Source: Nocardia macrotermitis (GTDB taxonomy: Bacteria > Actinomycetota > Actinomycetes > Mycobacteriales > Mycobacteriaceae). Taken from it: a stretch of DNA of 64,000 nucleotides. The stretch is from NCBI RefSeq assembly GCF_009604405.1, contig NZ_WEGK01000009.1:186001-250000 (forward strand), read 5' to 3'. A program made the translations under genes and the position numbers. Numbering within the stretch: position 1 is the stretch's first letter; every line of letters starts with the position of its first letter. Shown one piece after another: positions 53,873 through 62,054 of the stretch. The notes under the pieces were generated by a model that searched no databases, was not told the DNA's origin, and saw nothing but the letters and a program-made list of their open reading frames with translations.

Positions 53873-55786
53873 TCACATCGCCTGCAACACAAGCTCTTTC
53901 GCCGGGGGAGAGGGCGGCACCCGGTCACGCTGCAACGCCCACGAGGCGATGTTGTGGAACAGCGGGGCCGCGGACTGCCCGCCGCTGCCGTCCGAGCTGC
54001 GCACCGGCGCGTCCAGCATGATGCCGATGACGTAGCGCGGATTGTCCGCCGGCGCCATCCCGGCGAACGTGATCCAGTAACGGCTCTCGGAATAGCAGTG
54101 GCACGCCTGATCGATCTGCTGCGCGGTACCGGTCTTCCCGGCGACCTGGTACCCCGCGATCGCCGCGGGCGTTCCGGTGCCCTGCTGATACCCCATCGGG
54201 TCCTTCTGCACGATGGCCTGGAACATCTGCCGCAACGTCTGCGCGGTCTTCGCGCTCACCACCCGGACCCCGTCGGGCTGCTTCTCGTCCGAACGCCCAC
54301 CGCCCGGTTGGGTGTCGGACTTCACGATGCGCGGCGGGATCCGCACGCCGTCGTTGGCGATGGCCTGATACATCCCGGTCATCTGCAACAGCGTCATCGA
54401 CAAGCCCTGTCCGATGGGCAGATTCGCGAACGTCGAGCCGGACCACTGGTCACGCGGCGGCACCCGGCCCGCGCTCTCGCCGGGCAGTCCGACGCCGGTG
54501 CGCTGACCGAGCCCGAACCGCTTCAACATGTCCGCGTAGCGGTCCTCGCCGACCTTCTGCGCCAGCATCAGGGTGCCGACGTTCGAGGACTTACCGAAGA
54601 TGCCGGTGGTCGTGTACGGCATCACGCCGTGCGACCACGCGTCGTGCACGGTAACCCCGCCCATCTCGATACTGCCCGGCACCTGATGCACCTCGTCCGG
54701 CGTGGTCAGGCCGTATTCGATGGCCGCGGCGGCGTCGACGATCTTGTTCACCGAACCGGGCTCGAAGGCGTCGGTGACCGAGGGATTGCCCAGATTCGCC
54801 GAACTCCAGAACTGCGGCCCCTTGGCCGGATCGAAGGTGTTGTCGTTGGCCATCGCCAGCACCTGCGCGGTGTGCGCGTCCAGCACCACGGCCGAGGCGT
54901 CCTTCGCCCCGGACAGGTCCTTGGCCTGCTGCACCTGCTGCTGCACGTAGTACTGCAGATCCGAGTCGAGGGTGAGTTCGACGTCGGTGCCGTTCACGGC
55001 CGGATGGCGATTGCGTTCGCTGCCCGGGATCATCGCGCCGTCCGAACCCTGGTCGTAGGTGTGCGAGCCGTCGGTACCGGCCAGGATCGAATCCAGCGAG
55101 GATTCGAGCCCGATCTGCCCGTGCCCGTCCCAGCCGGTCGCACCGACGATATTGGCGGCCAGCGAACCACCCGGATAGACCAGCCGGTCGTGCCGGTCCT
55201 TGCCGATCTCGGGGAATTCGTCGGTGATCTCGGTAGCGATCCGCGGATCCACATCCCGCACGAGATAGACGAAGGTGTCCTTGCTGTTCAGCTTGTCCAG
55301 CAGGTCCTGCTCCGAGGGGGCGTCCCTGCCGAGTTTGTCGTGGATGGTCTTGGCGATGGCCGCGAGCCGCTTGGCCGGATCGGGCGCCTTGGCGTCCTTC
55401 TCGTGCGCCGCGGCGAGCTGTTTACGCACGATGACCGGCTGAAAACTCAGCCAATCAGTGGCGACCGTGAATGCCAGCGCCTTGCCGTTGCGGTCGGTGA
55501 TCGAACCGCGCAGCGCGTAGTCGACCTTGTTCACGGTGCGCTGCGCCGCCGCCTCGGCCGAGAGCTTCGGCGCGGAAACCGTTTGGATCCACAGCAATTG
55601 GAGTGCCACGACCAGCAGGGCCACCAGCATCCCGATCCGGCCGCCGCCGAACCGCAGCCGCGAGGAGGAGTCCATTCCGGCCCCGCCGCGGGCCCCGGCG
55701 CGCTGCCGGGGGCGCGGGCGCGCCGGGCGGGTGCCGCGCCGACCCGACGGCGAGGTGCCGCCGCGGCCCCGAGCACCCGGGTTCAC
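53873..55786 (-). CDS. ftsI: Septal class B penicillin-binding protein (FtsI/PBP3, PbpB)
   Basis: This 637-residue transpeptidase crosslinks septal peptidoglycan with FtsW. A basic, proline- and arginine-rich cytoplasmic tail (1-45) precedes one membrane helix (about 50-68). The dimerisation domain has YALRGSITDRNGKALA. The transpeptidase domain carries the catalytic serine S345 in PGSVNK (SxxK), the SSN triad at 400-402 and AGKTGTAQQ. GTG at 55786 overlaps the stop of the FtsL-like gene. A 157-base gap separates it from murE. Confidence 0.95.
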   Translation of the reverse strand: MNPGARGRGGTSPSGRRGTRPARPRPRQRAGARGGAGMDSSSRLRFGGGRIGMLVALLVVALQLLWIQTVSAPKLSAEAAAQRTVNKVDYALRGSITDRNGKALAFTVATDWLSFQPVIVRKQLAAAHEKDAKAPDPAKRLAAIAKTIHDKLGRDAPSEQDLLDKLNSKDTFVYLVRDVDPRIATEITDEFPEIGKDRHDRLVYPGGSLAANIVGATGWDGHGQIGLESSLDSILAGTDGSHTYDQGSDGAMIPGSERNRHPAVNGTDVELTLDSDLQYYVQQQVQQAKDLSGAKDASAVVLDAHTAQVLAMANDNTFDPAKGPQFWSSANLGNPSVTDAFEPGSVNKIVDAAAAIEYGLTTPDEVHQVPGSIEMGGVTVHDAWSHGVMPYTTTGIFGKSSNVGTLMLAQKVGEDRYADMLKRFGLGQRTGVGLPGESAGRVPPRDQWSGSTFANLPIGQGLSMTLLQMTGMYQAIANDGVRIPPRIVKSDTQPGGGRSDEKQPDGVRVVSAKTAQTLRQMFQAIVQKDPMGYQQGTGTPAAIAGYQVAGKTGTAQQIDQACHCYSESRYWITFAGMAPADNPRYVIGIMLDAPVRSSDGSGGQSAAPLFHNIASWALQRDRVPPSPPAKELVLQAM

Positions 55787-56604
55787 TGCCCGCCCCCGGC
55801 CGCGGGTAGCGGCGTCGCGGCGGGGGCGACCGGATTCTGCACCGGCACAGTCTGATCGACGCGGGCGGCCGGAGCCGGGGACGCCGGATTCGGCGCGGGC
55901 CGGGCCGGGGTCGCGGGCGTCGTCGGGGCCTGGGCGGCCGCGCTCGGGTTCCGGGTCGGGGTGACCGGGGCCGTGGTGGTCGGCTGCGCCGAGGTGGGCG
56001 CGGCGTTCTCGTCGGCCGGATTCTGATTCGGCAGCGCCGTCACCGGGACGATCCGTTCGCCCTGTCCCTGAGCCGGATTCGCGGGCGTCGGCGCGGCCGG
56101 GGTGGTGTTCAGCGGCGGCGCGGGCGGACCCGACTGCGCGGTCTCCTTACCGATCACCGTGACCGCGCCGTTCGGCGCGACCACCAGGCGCGCGGGATCC
56201 TTCGCCGGGATCATGCCCAGTTCCCTTGCCCGAGTTGCCAATTCCGGCGCGGCGTCGGCGGCGGCCACCTGCCGTTGCAGTTCGGCCTGCTCGTCGGAGA
56301 GCTGCTGATTGATCCGGCGCGCGTCGCTGAGCTGATAGCTGTCCTCGGCCGACCGCGTGGTCAGCAGCAGGGTGCACATCAGGCCGCAGCCCAGCAGCAC
56401 CAGAATCGCCACCACGAACGGAATCCGGCCGCTCATCATCGAACGCCCCGGCAGCGGCGGCAGCACCGGACCGCGCCTGCTCCGGGTGCGCCGCCGGGCC
56501 GACGCCCCCGCGGCCGGCTGATCGTGTACCCGGCGCGACGTCCCGCGCCGCTGCGTGGTCTGCCCGCCACGTCGTGGTGCGTCCACCCGTGTCCGCACGC
56601 TCAT
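55783..56604 (-). CDS. ftsL: FtsL-like division protein
   Basis: This 273-residue bitopic protein lies in the ftsL position, between rsmH and ftsI. A basic cytoplasmic tail (1-55) and one membrane helix (about 60-82, IPFVVAILVLLGCGLMCTLL) come first. A short coiled coil follows (about 90-130, RRINQQLSDEQAELQRQVAA) with an ARELGMIPA motif typical of FtsL/DivIC. The C-terminal half (about 155-273) is a long Pro/Ala/Thr-rich extension outside the cell, which is typical of actinobacteria. It overlaps ftsI by 4 bases. Confidence 0.88.
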   Translation of the reverse strand: MSVRTRVDAPRRGGQTTQRRGTSRRVHDQPAAGASARRRTRSRRGPVLPPLPGRSMMSGRIPFVVAILVLLGCGLMCTLLLTTRSAEDSYQLSDARRINQQLSDEQAELQRQVAAADAAPELATRARELGMIPAKDPARLVVAPNGAVTVIGKETAQSGPPAPPLNTTPAAPTPANPAQGQGERIVPVTALPNQNPADENAAPTSAQPTTTAPVTPTRNPSAAAQAPTTPATPARPAPNPASPAPAARVDQTVPVQNPVAPAATPLPAAGGGQ

Positions 56605-56641
56605 AGTCCCGCCTCCCCTACCGTTCGCACGTCGCGCGAAC

Positions 56642-57613
56642 TCATCGCGACGCCTGAATTCGTTCCGCCGCGCGCATCCGTACCGGCGCCGCGCGCGGGT
56701 TGTCCTCGATCTCGGCGGCCGTGGCCTTCTCCGCGCCGCGGGTCAGGATCGTGAATTCCGGTCCCATACCGGGTAATTCGACCGGCAGATCCATCGGCGT
56801 GCGCGAGGTCGATCGCTCCGCGAGAACATGTTTGACCACTTTGTCCTCCAGCGATTGATAGGACATGACCACGATGCGGCCGCCGACCGCGAGCGCGTCC
56901 AGCGCCGCGGGCACCGCGGCCTCGAGCGACTCCAGCTCCCGGTTGACCTCGATCCGCAACGCCTGGAACGTGCGCTTGGCCGGATGCCCGCCGGTGCGTC
57001 TGGTCGCCGCCGGGATCGCCGCGTAGAGCAGTTCGACCAGTTCGGCGCTGGTGGTGAACGGGCGCTGCGCCCGCCGCCGCAGGACCTCGCTGGCTATCCG
57101 GCCCGCGAAGCGTTCCTCCCCATAGGTTTTCAGCACCCGGGCCAGATCGCCGTGGCTGTAGGTGTTGAGCACGTCGGCGGCGGTGGGGCCGGTGGTCGGA
57201 TCCATCCGCATGTCCAGCGGCGCGTCCACCGAGTAGGCGAAACCCCGATCGGCCTCGTCCAACTGCATCGAGGACACGCCCAGATCCATCAGGATCGCTC
57301 GCACCGAACCGGTTTCCGCGAAACCGGCCTGTGCCAGCGCCGCGGCGATACCGTCATATCTGGTGTGTACCAGGGTGATTCGGTCCTCGAAGGGGGCCAG
57401 CCGCGCGGCCGCCAGCTGTAGCGCCTCGGTATCGCGATCCAGACCGACAAGATGGATCTCGGGATAGGTACGCAGGAAGTACTCGGAATGACCGCCCAGG
57501 CCGAGTGTCGCATCGACCATGACACCGCCGGATCGCAGTGCGGGACCGAGGATTTCGTCGGCTCGTTGCAACAGGACCGGAACATGACGGGGTGTGTGAT
57601 CGGCAAGATCCAC
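56642..57613 (-). CDS. rsmH: 16S rRNA (cytosine(1402)-N(4))-methyltransferase
   Basis: This SAM-dependent enzyme methylates C1402 of 16S rRNA. The N-terminus HVPVLLQRADEIL and the SAM loop VDATLGLGGHSEYFL are conserved. LMDLGVSSMQLDEADRGFAY, DMRMDPTTG, HPAKRTFQALRIEVN and MSYQSLEDKVVKHV follow. GTG at 57613 has GGAGG 5 bases before it and gives 323 residues. GTG codons at 57670 and 57712 would extend the protein and cannot be excluded, since mycobacterial homologues have long N-termini. Confidence 0.94.
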   Translation of the reverse strand: MDLADHTPRHVPVLLQRADEILGPALRSGGVMVDATLGLGGHSEYFLRTYPEIHLVGLDRDTEALQLAAARLAPFEDRITLVHTRYDGIAAALAQAGFAETGSVRAILMDLGVSSMQLDEADRGFAYSVDAPLDMRMDPTTGPTAADVLNTYSHGDLARVLKTYGEERFAGRIASEVLRRRAQRPFTTSAELVELLYAAIPAATRRTGGHPAKRTFQALRIEVNRELESLEAAVPAALDALAVGGRIVVMSYQSLEDKVVKHVLAERSTSRTPMDLPVELPGMGPEFTILTRGAEKATAAEIEDNPRAAPVRMRAAERIQASR

Positions 57614-57786
57614 CTCGACCTCCAGATCCTCCTCGCCCCTGTCGCGGCGTTGCGTTGCGCTCGAACTCACTCGGTCGGACGGCCAATGTCCCGGGGTCTC
57701 TGACCGAAGCACGGCACCTGGCGTTGGGGAAGTACGTCAGGGTCCGCGTCGGGCAGAGGCCGCAGGACACTCGCCTCGCTCGGGGG

Positions 57787-58218
57787 TTAGAAGATGCCGC
57801 CCAGCGACTCGTCTCCGGCCATCGAGTAGTCCTCCTCGTTCTCGGCGAGGTAGGACTCCCACGCCTGTTTGTCCCAAATTTCGAGGAAATCGACCGAGCC
57901 GATCACCACGCAGTCCTTGGTCAGACTCGCGTAGCGGCGGTGTTCGGCCGACAGCGTGATGCGCCCCTGGGCATCGGGCCGCTGTTCGTCCGTGGACGCC
58001 GCCAAGGCTCGGACGAAAGCCCGTGCCTGCGGATTGCTCCGGGACGCCGCGGCGGCTCGCCGCGCGAGCGCGGTGAACTCCTCCTTCGGATACACGGCAA
58101 GGCTGTGGTCCTGCCCTTTCGTGACCATCAACCCTCCCGCCAATTCGTCCCGAAACTTCGCGGGCAACGTGAGTCGCCCTTTGTCGTCCAGCCGCGGCGT
58201 GTAGGTACCGAGAAACAT
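57787..58218 (-). CDS. mraZ: Transcriptional regulator MraZ
   Basis: The 143-residue protein has two SpoVT/AbrB-like (MraZ) repeats: FLGTYTPRLDDKGRLTLPAK at the start and DAQGRITLSAEHRRYASL in the second half. It forms a ring and represses its own operon by binding closely spaced GTGGG boxes. Two such boxes lie 65-80 bases upstream of the start. It is the first gene of the dcw cluster. ATG at 58218 has a GGGAGG upstream. Confidence 0.95.
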   Translation of the reverse strand: MFLGTYTPRLDDKGRLTLPAKFRDELAGGLMVTKGQDHSLAVYPKEEFTALARRAAAASRSNPQARAFVRALAASTDEQRPDAQGRITLSAEHRRYASLTKDCVVIGSVDFLEIWDKQAWESYLAENEEDYSMAGDESLGGIF

Positions 58219-58282
58219 TTCCCGACACCTCCCGCAGGATCACCTCGTCTGGTCGGTCTCCGCTTGTGCGCGCTCCACATTA

Positions 58283-58298
58283 CCCCACTTTCCCCCAC
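58283..58298 (-). promoter_or_regulatory. MraZ boxes upstream of mraZ
   Basis: On the minus strand two GTGGGG boxes occur at 58298-58293 and 58288-58283, exactly 10 bases apart, in AAAGTGGGGGAAAGTGGGG. This spacing and sequence match the MraZ-binding direct repeats known upstream of mraZ in other bacteria. They probably mediate autorepression of the dcw operon. Confidence 0.75.
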
Positions 58299-58370
58299 TT
58301 TCAATCGAAAGCCGCGGCGATCTCACTCCCGGCGTACCAGATTTCCCTGGTCACACCAGCTATCGGCCAG

Positions 58371-58532
58371 GTGGGGAGATTTTTCCGAGATACACGACAC
58401 GCGAACACGCTCGAGCGCATGACCCGAAAACTGCCAGCAAACCCCTCGAGCGCATCTGCTATAACTGCACGAAACGCGGCCGCGACCGGCGCGGGTGGGG
58501 GAAGGTGGGGAATCGTGTGGGGCGCGGTGGGG
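58371..58532 (+). promoter_or_regulatory. Cluster of plus-strand GTGGGG boxes
   Basis: GTGGGG occurs on the plus strand at 58371, 58495, 58505, 58517 and 58527. The last four are spaced 10, 12 and 10 bases apart, which is the phasing of MraZ boxes but in the opposite orientation. They lie upstream of mraZ and downstream of the terminators of the DUF3040 gene. No plus-strand gene follows within 1.2 kb. They may extend the MraZ site, control an unseen transcript, or be chance G-rich sequence. Confidence 0.4.
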
Positions 58533-58569
58533 ATCGCTCACGCAAGCCCTCGAACACGACAAAAGAAAA

Positions 58570-58596
58570 GACACGCCGCACGTCGTGCGGCGTGTC
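58570..58596 (-). terminator. Distal terminator of the DUF3040 gene
   Basis: A perfect 12-base stem, GACACGCCGCAC with GTGCGGCGTGTC, has a 3-base loop. On the minus strand it is followed directly by TTTTCTTTTGTCG. This is a textbook intrinsic terminator for transcripts coming from the DUF3040 gene, and it insulates the dcw promoter. Confidence 0.85.
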
Positions 58597-58635
58597 GCGT
58601 TATCTGCCCTTGAGTGTCGCGTTATCCGACCTTGA
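58592..58635. repeat. 22-base tandem duplication between two terminators
   Basis: Bases 58592-58613 and 58614-58635 are head-to-tail copies of a 22-base unit beginning GTGTCGCGTTATC, with two mismatches. The first copy starts inside the right arm of the distal hairpin. The duplication probably arose by slippage. No function is evident. Confidence 0.7.
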
Positions 58636-58652
58636 TAGGGCGCAGCGCAAAA

Positions 58653-58677
58653 CCCGGATCCGTCGAACGGATCCGGG
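58653..58677 (-). terminator. Proximal terminator of the DUF3040 gene
   Basis: A perfect 11-base stem, CCCGGATCCGT with ACGGATCCGGG, has the 3-base loop CGA. It lies 5 bases beyond the stop of the DUF3040 gene, and on the minus strand is followed by TTTTGCG. With the distal hairpin it makes a tandem terminator. Confidence 0.75.
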
Positions 58678-58682
58678 CGTTG

Positions 58683-59105
58683 TCAGTTGTCCTGTTCGAA
58701 CCGGCGCCTGAACCGGTCCTCCATGCGGGCGGAGAAACCACCACCCTGCTTGCGTTGTTTGCCGCGGCCCGGCGTGGGGCCGCCGCCCTGCGACGCGTCC
58801 GCACCGCGACGACCGGAACCCGACGCGCCCGAGCTACCCAGGAGCAGCAGGACGCCGGCGCCGAACATCACGATGAAGCCGAACAGGCTGATGATGGGAA
58901 ACCCGCCGGGTTTGACCGGCAGGGCGATGCCCGCGATCAACAGGCAGAGACCGAGGACGAAGAGCGCGGCCGACTGAAGTCTGCGTCTGCCCGTGGCAGA
59001 GCGGAGACGTCCGCCTCGAACAGTCGAGGCGAACTTGGGATCCTCAGCATAGAGCGCGCTCTCGATCTGTTCGAGCATGCGCTGCTCGTGCTCGGAGAGT
59101 GGCAC
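58683..59105 (-). CDS. DUF3040 membrane protein
   Basis: This 140-residue protein begins PLSEHEQRMLEQIESALYAED, the hallmark of DUF3040. Two adjacent hydrophobic segments (about 48-64 and 68-88) and a basic Gly/Arg-rich tail follow. GTG at 59105 was chosen because GGAGG lies 4 bases before it; the frame continues upstream without family similarity. Such a gene is found next to mraZ in many actinobacteria, which suggests an envelope role, but its function is unknown. Confidence 0.88.
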   Translation of the reverse strand: MPLSEHEQRMLEQIESALYAEDPKFASTVRGGRLRSATGRRRLQSAALFVLGLCLLIAGIALPVKPGGFPIISLFGFIVMFGAGVLLLLGSSGASGSGRRGADASQGGGPTPGRGKQRKQGGGFSARMEDRFRRRFEQDN

Positions 59106-59228
59106 GGTACCTCCCCCGGCACTAGGTGTGGTGGTCGCCTCCGGGTAGGCGACGGACAGCCGACCTTGGCGGCTCTCTGCCACCATGATACGAGTTCGAT
59201 CAGTGCGGTACCACCTACTCGCCGATGT

Positions 59229-59669
59229 TCACGCCGAGCCGTCCGCCAGCCAGCCCGTGATCGGCCGCATCCGGCCTGCTGTGGTGATGGAATCCTCCAC
59301 GTCGTGCAGGAACGCGCCCACCCGCGAGACGAACTCGTCGGCCAGCCGCGCGTCGACCGGACGATCCAGTCCGGCCTCGATCGCGGCGCGGGTCTCGGAG
59401 AAGGAACTGAAGTAGTCCGACCACATCACGAATTCCGGCGCGGCCTGCTGCATCAGCACCCAGGCATTGCGCGAACGGGCCCGCGGCGCGCGATCGGCCC
59501 CGGTCAGCGCCAGGACCGCACCCGCGCCGCGCAGCGCGCCCAGATACGCGGTGCGGAACCGCTCGCGCGGATCCGGCTCGGCCGCGGCCTGCAACAGCAG
59601 CCCGTCCGCCTTGTCCAGCAGACCGCTCGCCCGCCCCGCGTGCCCCGGACGCTCCATCCGACCTGCCAT
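59229..59669 (-). CDS. HEPN-like protein of the SAV_6107 family
   Basis: The 146-residue, mostly helical protein contains DPRERFRTAYLGALRGAGAV, RSRNAWVLMQQAAPEFVMWS and a C-terminal FLHDVEDSI segment. These are shared by the SAV_6107-type HEPN family of actinobacteria, as far as I recall. HEPN proteins often act on RNA or nucleotides, but no RxxxxH catalytic motif of the toxin type is evident, and no antitoxin gene is adjacent. ATG at 59669 has GGAGG 7 bases before it. Function is unknown. Confidence 0.75.
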   Translation of the reverse strand: MAGRMERPGHAGRASGLLDKADGLLLQAAAEPDPRERFRTAYLGALRGAGAVLALTGADRAPRARSRNAWVLMQQAAPEFVMWSDYFSSFSETRAAIEAGLDRPVDARLADEFVSRVGAFLHDVEDSITTAGRMRPITGWLADGSA

Positions 59670-59844
59670 CACGGCACCTCCTACCGTCGTACACCCTGAT
59701 TCCCGCGGTACATCGCCGACCACGCGAACCGAACAGATATTCGAACGTTTCAATGAGTGTGAATATAGAGACGACCACCGACAAACTTTCGCGCTCGCGC
59801 CCGCGGCGAGCGCCCGGGCCGAACGAGAGCCGCGCCGACCGGAT

Positions 59845-60495
59845 ATGACAGCCGCCAGACTTCCCCACGCCACCGCCCCCGTCGTCGTCGACCTCTCGGC
59901 CGCCGCCCTACGTTCCCGGCTGCACGACGCACTGTCCGTCTACGTCGCGGCGATGGACTATCCGCGCGGCACCGAGTACCACCGCGCGCCGATGTGGACC
60001 GAGCACACCTCCCGGCCGGGCTGGCAGGCCGTGGCCGCCGTGATCCCCGACGAGAACGGCGGACTCGACCTGCGCAGCGCGCCCATCGTCGGCATCGCCT
60101 ACGGCTATCACGGTGCGCCGCACCAGTGGTGGCATCAGCAGGTGCACAACGGGATGCGGCGGTCGGGCTGGGCCGAGTACGCCGCCCGGGATCTGCTCGC
60201 GGACTACTTCGAACTCACCGAACTGCACGTCCACCCCACCGCACAGGGCCACGGCCTGGGCGAGACGCTGCTGACCCGGCTGCTGGGCAACCGCCCCGAA
60301 CGCGCGACGCTGCTGTCCACCCCCGAGGTGGACCGGGAGGCCAACCGCGCCTGGAAGCTGTACCGCAGACAGGGATTCACCGATGTGGTGCGGCATTTCG
60401 TGTTCTCCGGCGACACCCGCCGCTTCGCGGTGCTGGGGCGTCCGCTGCCGTTGCGGAACCCGTCGATCGCCGAACCGCCGGTCGTGCGGCCGTGA
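59845..60495 (+). CDS. GNAT-family N-acetyltransferase (Rv2170-like)
   Basis: This 216-residue protein has a GNAT domain with the acetyl-CoA loop LHVHPTAQGHGLGETLLTRL (about 130-150) and a C-terminal EANRAWKLYRRQGFTDVVRH. The gene order GNAT-lppM near mraZ parallels M. tuberculosis Rv2170-Rv2171, where Rv2170 acetylates a metabolic enzyme. The protein substrate here is unknown. ATG at 59845 was chosen by similarity; the frame is open upstream across the HEPN-like gene on the other strand. Its stop overlaps the next gene (GTGA). Confidence 0.85.
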   Translation: MTAARLPHATAPVVVDLSAAALRSRLHDALSVYVAAMDYPRGTEYHRAPMWTEHTSRPGWQAVAAVIPDENGGLDLRSAPIVGIAYGYHGAPHQWWHQQVHNGMRRSGWAEYAARDLLADYFELTELHVHPTAQGHGLGETLLTRLLGNRPERATLLSTPEVDREANRAWKLYRRQGFTDVVRHFVFSGDTRRFAVLGRPLPLRNPSIAEPPVVRP

Positions 60496-62054
60496 CGATC
60501 CTGGTCCTGGGATCGGGCCACAACGCGCTGGTCGCGGCCTGCTATCTGGCGCGGGCGGGCGAGCCGGTCGAGGTACTCGAGCGCGACGAGGTGCCCGGCG
60601 GCGCGGTCTCGACCGTCGAGCGGTTCCCGGGACATCTGGTCGATCGCGGCTCCTCGGCGCACATCATGATCCGGCACACCGGGATCATCGAGGAACTCGA
60701 ACTCGACCGGTTCGGCCTGCGCTACATCGATTGCGACCCCTGGGCTTTCGCGCCCGCGCCGCCGGGCACCGACCTCGCGCCGATCGTGTTCCATCGCGAC
60801 CTGGACCGCACCTGCGCGGCCATCGCGACCGCCTGCGGCACCCGCGACGCGGACGCCTACCGGCATTTCGTGCGGGTGTGGGGACCGCGCGCGCAGCGGG
60901 TGATGCGCTCGTTCGCCGGAACGCCCGGTCCGGGGCGGCTGCTGCGCTCGTTCTGGGGCCTGGACGCGCGATCCGGCGGCAGCGCGCTGTCCCGGGAATT
61001 CCTGCAATCCGGAGACGCGTTGCTGGACAACCTCTTCGACGACGAGCGGCTCAAGGCGGCGCTGGCCTGGTTCGGCGCGCAGTCCGGACCGCCGATGTCC
61101 GAACCCGGTACCGCACCGATGGTCGGCTTCGCGGCGCTGATGCACACCCTGCCGCCGGGGCGCGCGATCGGCGGCAGCGGCGCGCTGACAACGGCTCTCA
61201 TCGCCCGGCTGCGTTCGGACGGCGGGGTGCTGTCCTGCGGCGACGCGGTCACCGAACTGCGTCGCGCGGGCGCGGGCTGGCGGGTGCGCACGGCCGCGGG
61301 CCGAGATCTGTTCGCGCACACCGTGATCGCGGGCACCCACATTCTCACCACGCTGGATCTGTTGCGGCAGGGCGGATTCGACGCCGCGACGCTCGACGAC
61401 TGGCGACGACGCATCCGGGTCGGCCCCGGAATCGGCATGGTGGTGCGGGCCGCAACCAGCGCACTCCCCCGCTATCCGGGTGCGAGCGAAGCGGAATCGA
61501 CCCGCGGCCTGCAACTGCTCGCCACCGACCGGCGACAGCTGCGCCTGGCGCACGGGGCGGCGCTGGCCGGGGAGCTGCCGCCGCGGCCGGTGGTGCTGGC
61601 CATGAGTTTCAGCGCGCTGGATCCGAGTATCGCCCCGGCCGGACAGCATCAGCTCTCGCTGTGGGCGCAGTGGCATCCCCGGCAGCTGGCCGACGGCAGC
61701 GACTGGAGTGCGCACGCCGAGCGCGAGGGCGACCGCATCATCGCCGAACTCGACTCGGCCGCACCGGGTTTCGCCGACACCGTGCTGGACCGGTTCGTGC
61801 AGACCCCGGCCGATCTGGAACGGGAACTCGGCCTGATCGGCGGCAATGTCATGCACGTGGAGATGTCGCTGGATCAGATGTTCTTCTGGCGGCCGCTGCC
61901 GGAGCTGTCCGGACAGCGGGTGCCGGACGCGCCGGGCGTCTATCTGACCGGGGCCTCGACCCATCCCGGCGGCGGCGTCTCGGGGGCCAGCGGGCGCAGT
62001 GCCGCCCGGCTGGCGCTGCGGGATCTACGCCGTCCGCGGTGGCGCAGGTCGTGA
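60492..62054 (+). CDS. CrtI-like FAD-dependent phytoene desaturase-family oxidoreductase
   Basis: This 520-residue flavoprotein begins with the dinucleotide-binding motif ILVLGSGHNALVAACYLARA and VEVLERDEVPGGAVST. The C-terminal FAD motif is DAPGVYLTGASTHPGGGVSG followed by ASGRSAARL, as in carotenoid desaturases and related NAD(P)/FAD oxidoreductases. The true substrate is not determined; bacterial homologues outside carotenoid pathways exist. GTG at 60492 overlaps the acetyltransferase stop, and its stop overlaps the CruF-like gene. That neighbour supports a carotenoid link. Confidence 0.87.
   Translation: MTILVLGSGHNALVAACYLARAGEPVEVLERDEVPGGAVSTVERFPGHLVDRGSSAHIMIRHTGIIEELELDRFGLRYIDCDPWAFAPAPPGTDLAPIVFHRDLDRTCAAIATACGTRDADAYRHFVRVWGPRAQRVMRSFAGTPGPGRLLRSFWGLDARSGGSALSREFLQSGDALLDNLFDDERLKAALAWFGAQSGPPMSEPGTAPMVGFAALMHTLPPGRAIGGSGALTTALIARLRSDGGVLSCGDAVTELRRAGAGWRVRTAAGRDLFAHTVIAGTHILTTLDLLRQGGFDAATLDDWRRRIRVGPGIGMVVRAATSALPRYPGASEAESTRGLQLLATDRRQLRLAHGAALAGELPPRPVVLAMSFSALDPSIAPAGQHQLSLWAQWHPRQLADGSDWSAHAEREGDRIIAELDSAAPGFADTVLDRFVQTPADLERELGLIGGNVMHVEMSLDQMFFWRPLPELSGQRVPDAPGVYLTGASTHPGGGVSGASGRSAARLALRDLRRPRWRRS

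Larger units (their letters stand above)
58219..58682. other. 464-base intergenic region upstream of mraZ
   Basis: No protein-coding gene was found. From mraZ outward it holds two minus-strand MraZ boxes, a group of plus-strand GTGGGG boxes, a terminator with an A-rich flank, a 22-base tandem duplication and a second terminator. The promoter of the dcw operon must lie between about 58280 and 58470, where A+T content is locally higher (for example CTATAACTG near 58458). Confidence 0.6.

Noticed and set aside
59229..59669. Toxin-antitoxin HEPN/MNT pair
   Set aside because: No nucleotidyltransferase partner gene is adjacent, and the RxxxxH motif of RNase HEPN toxins was not found.
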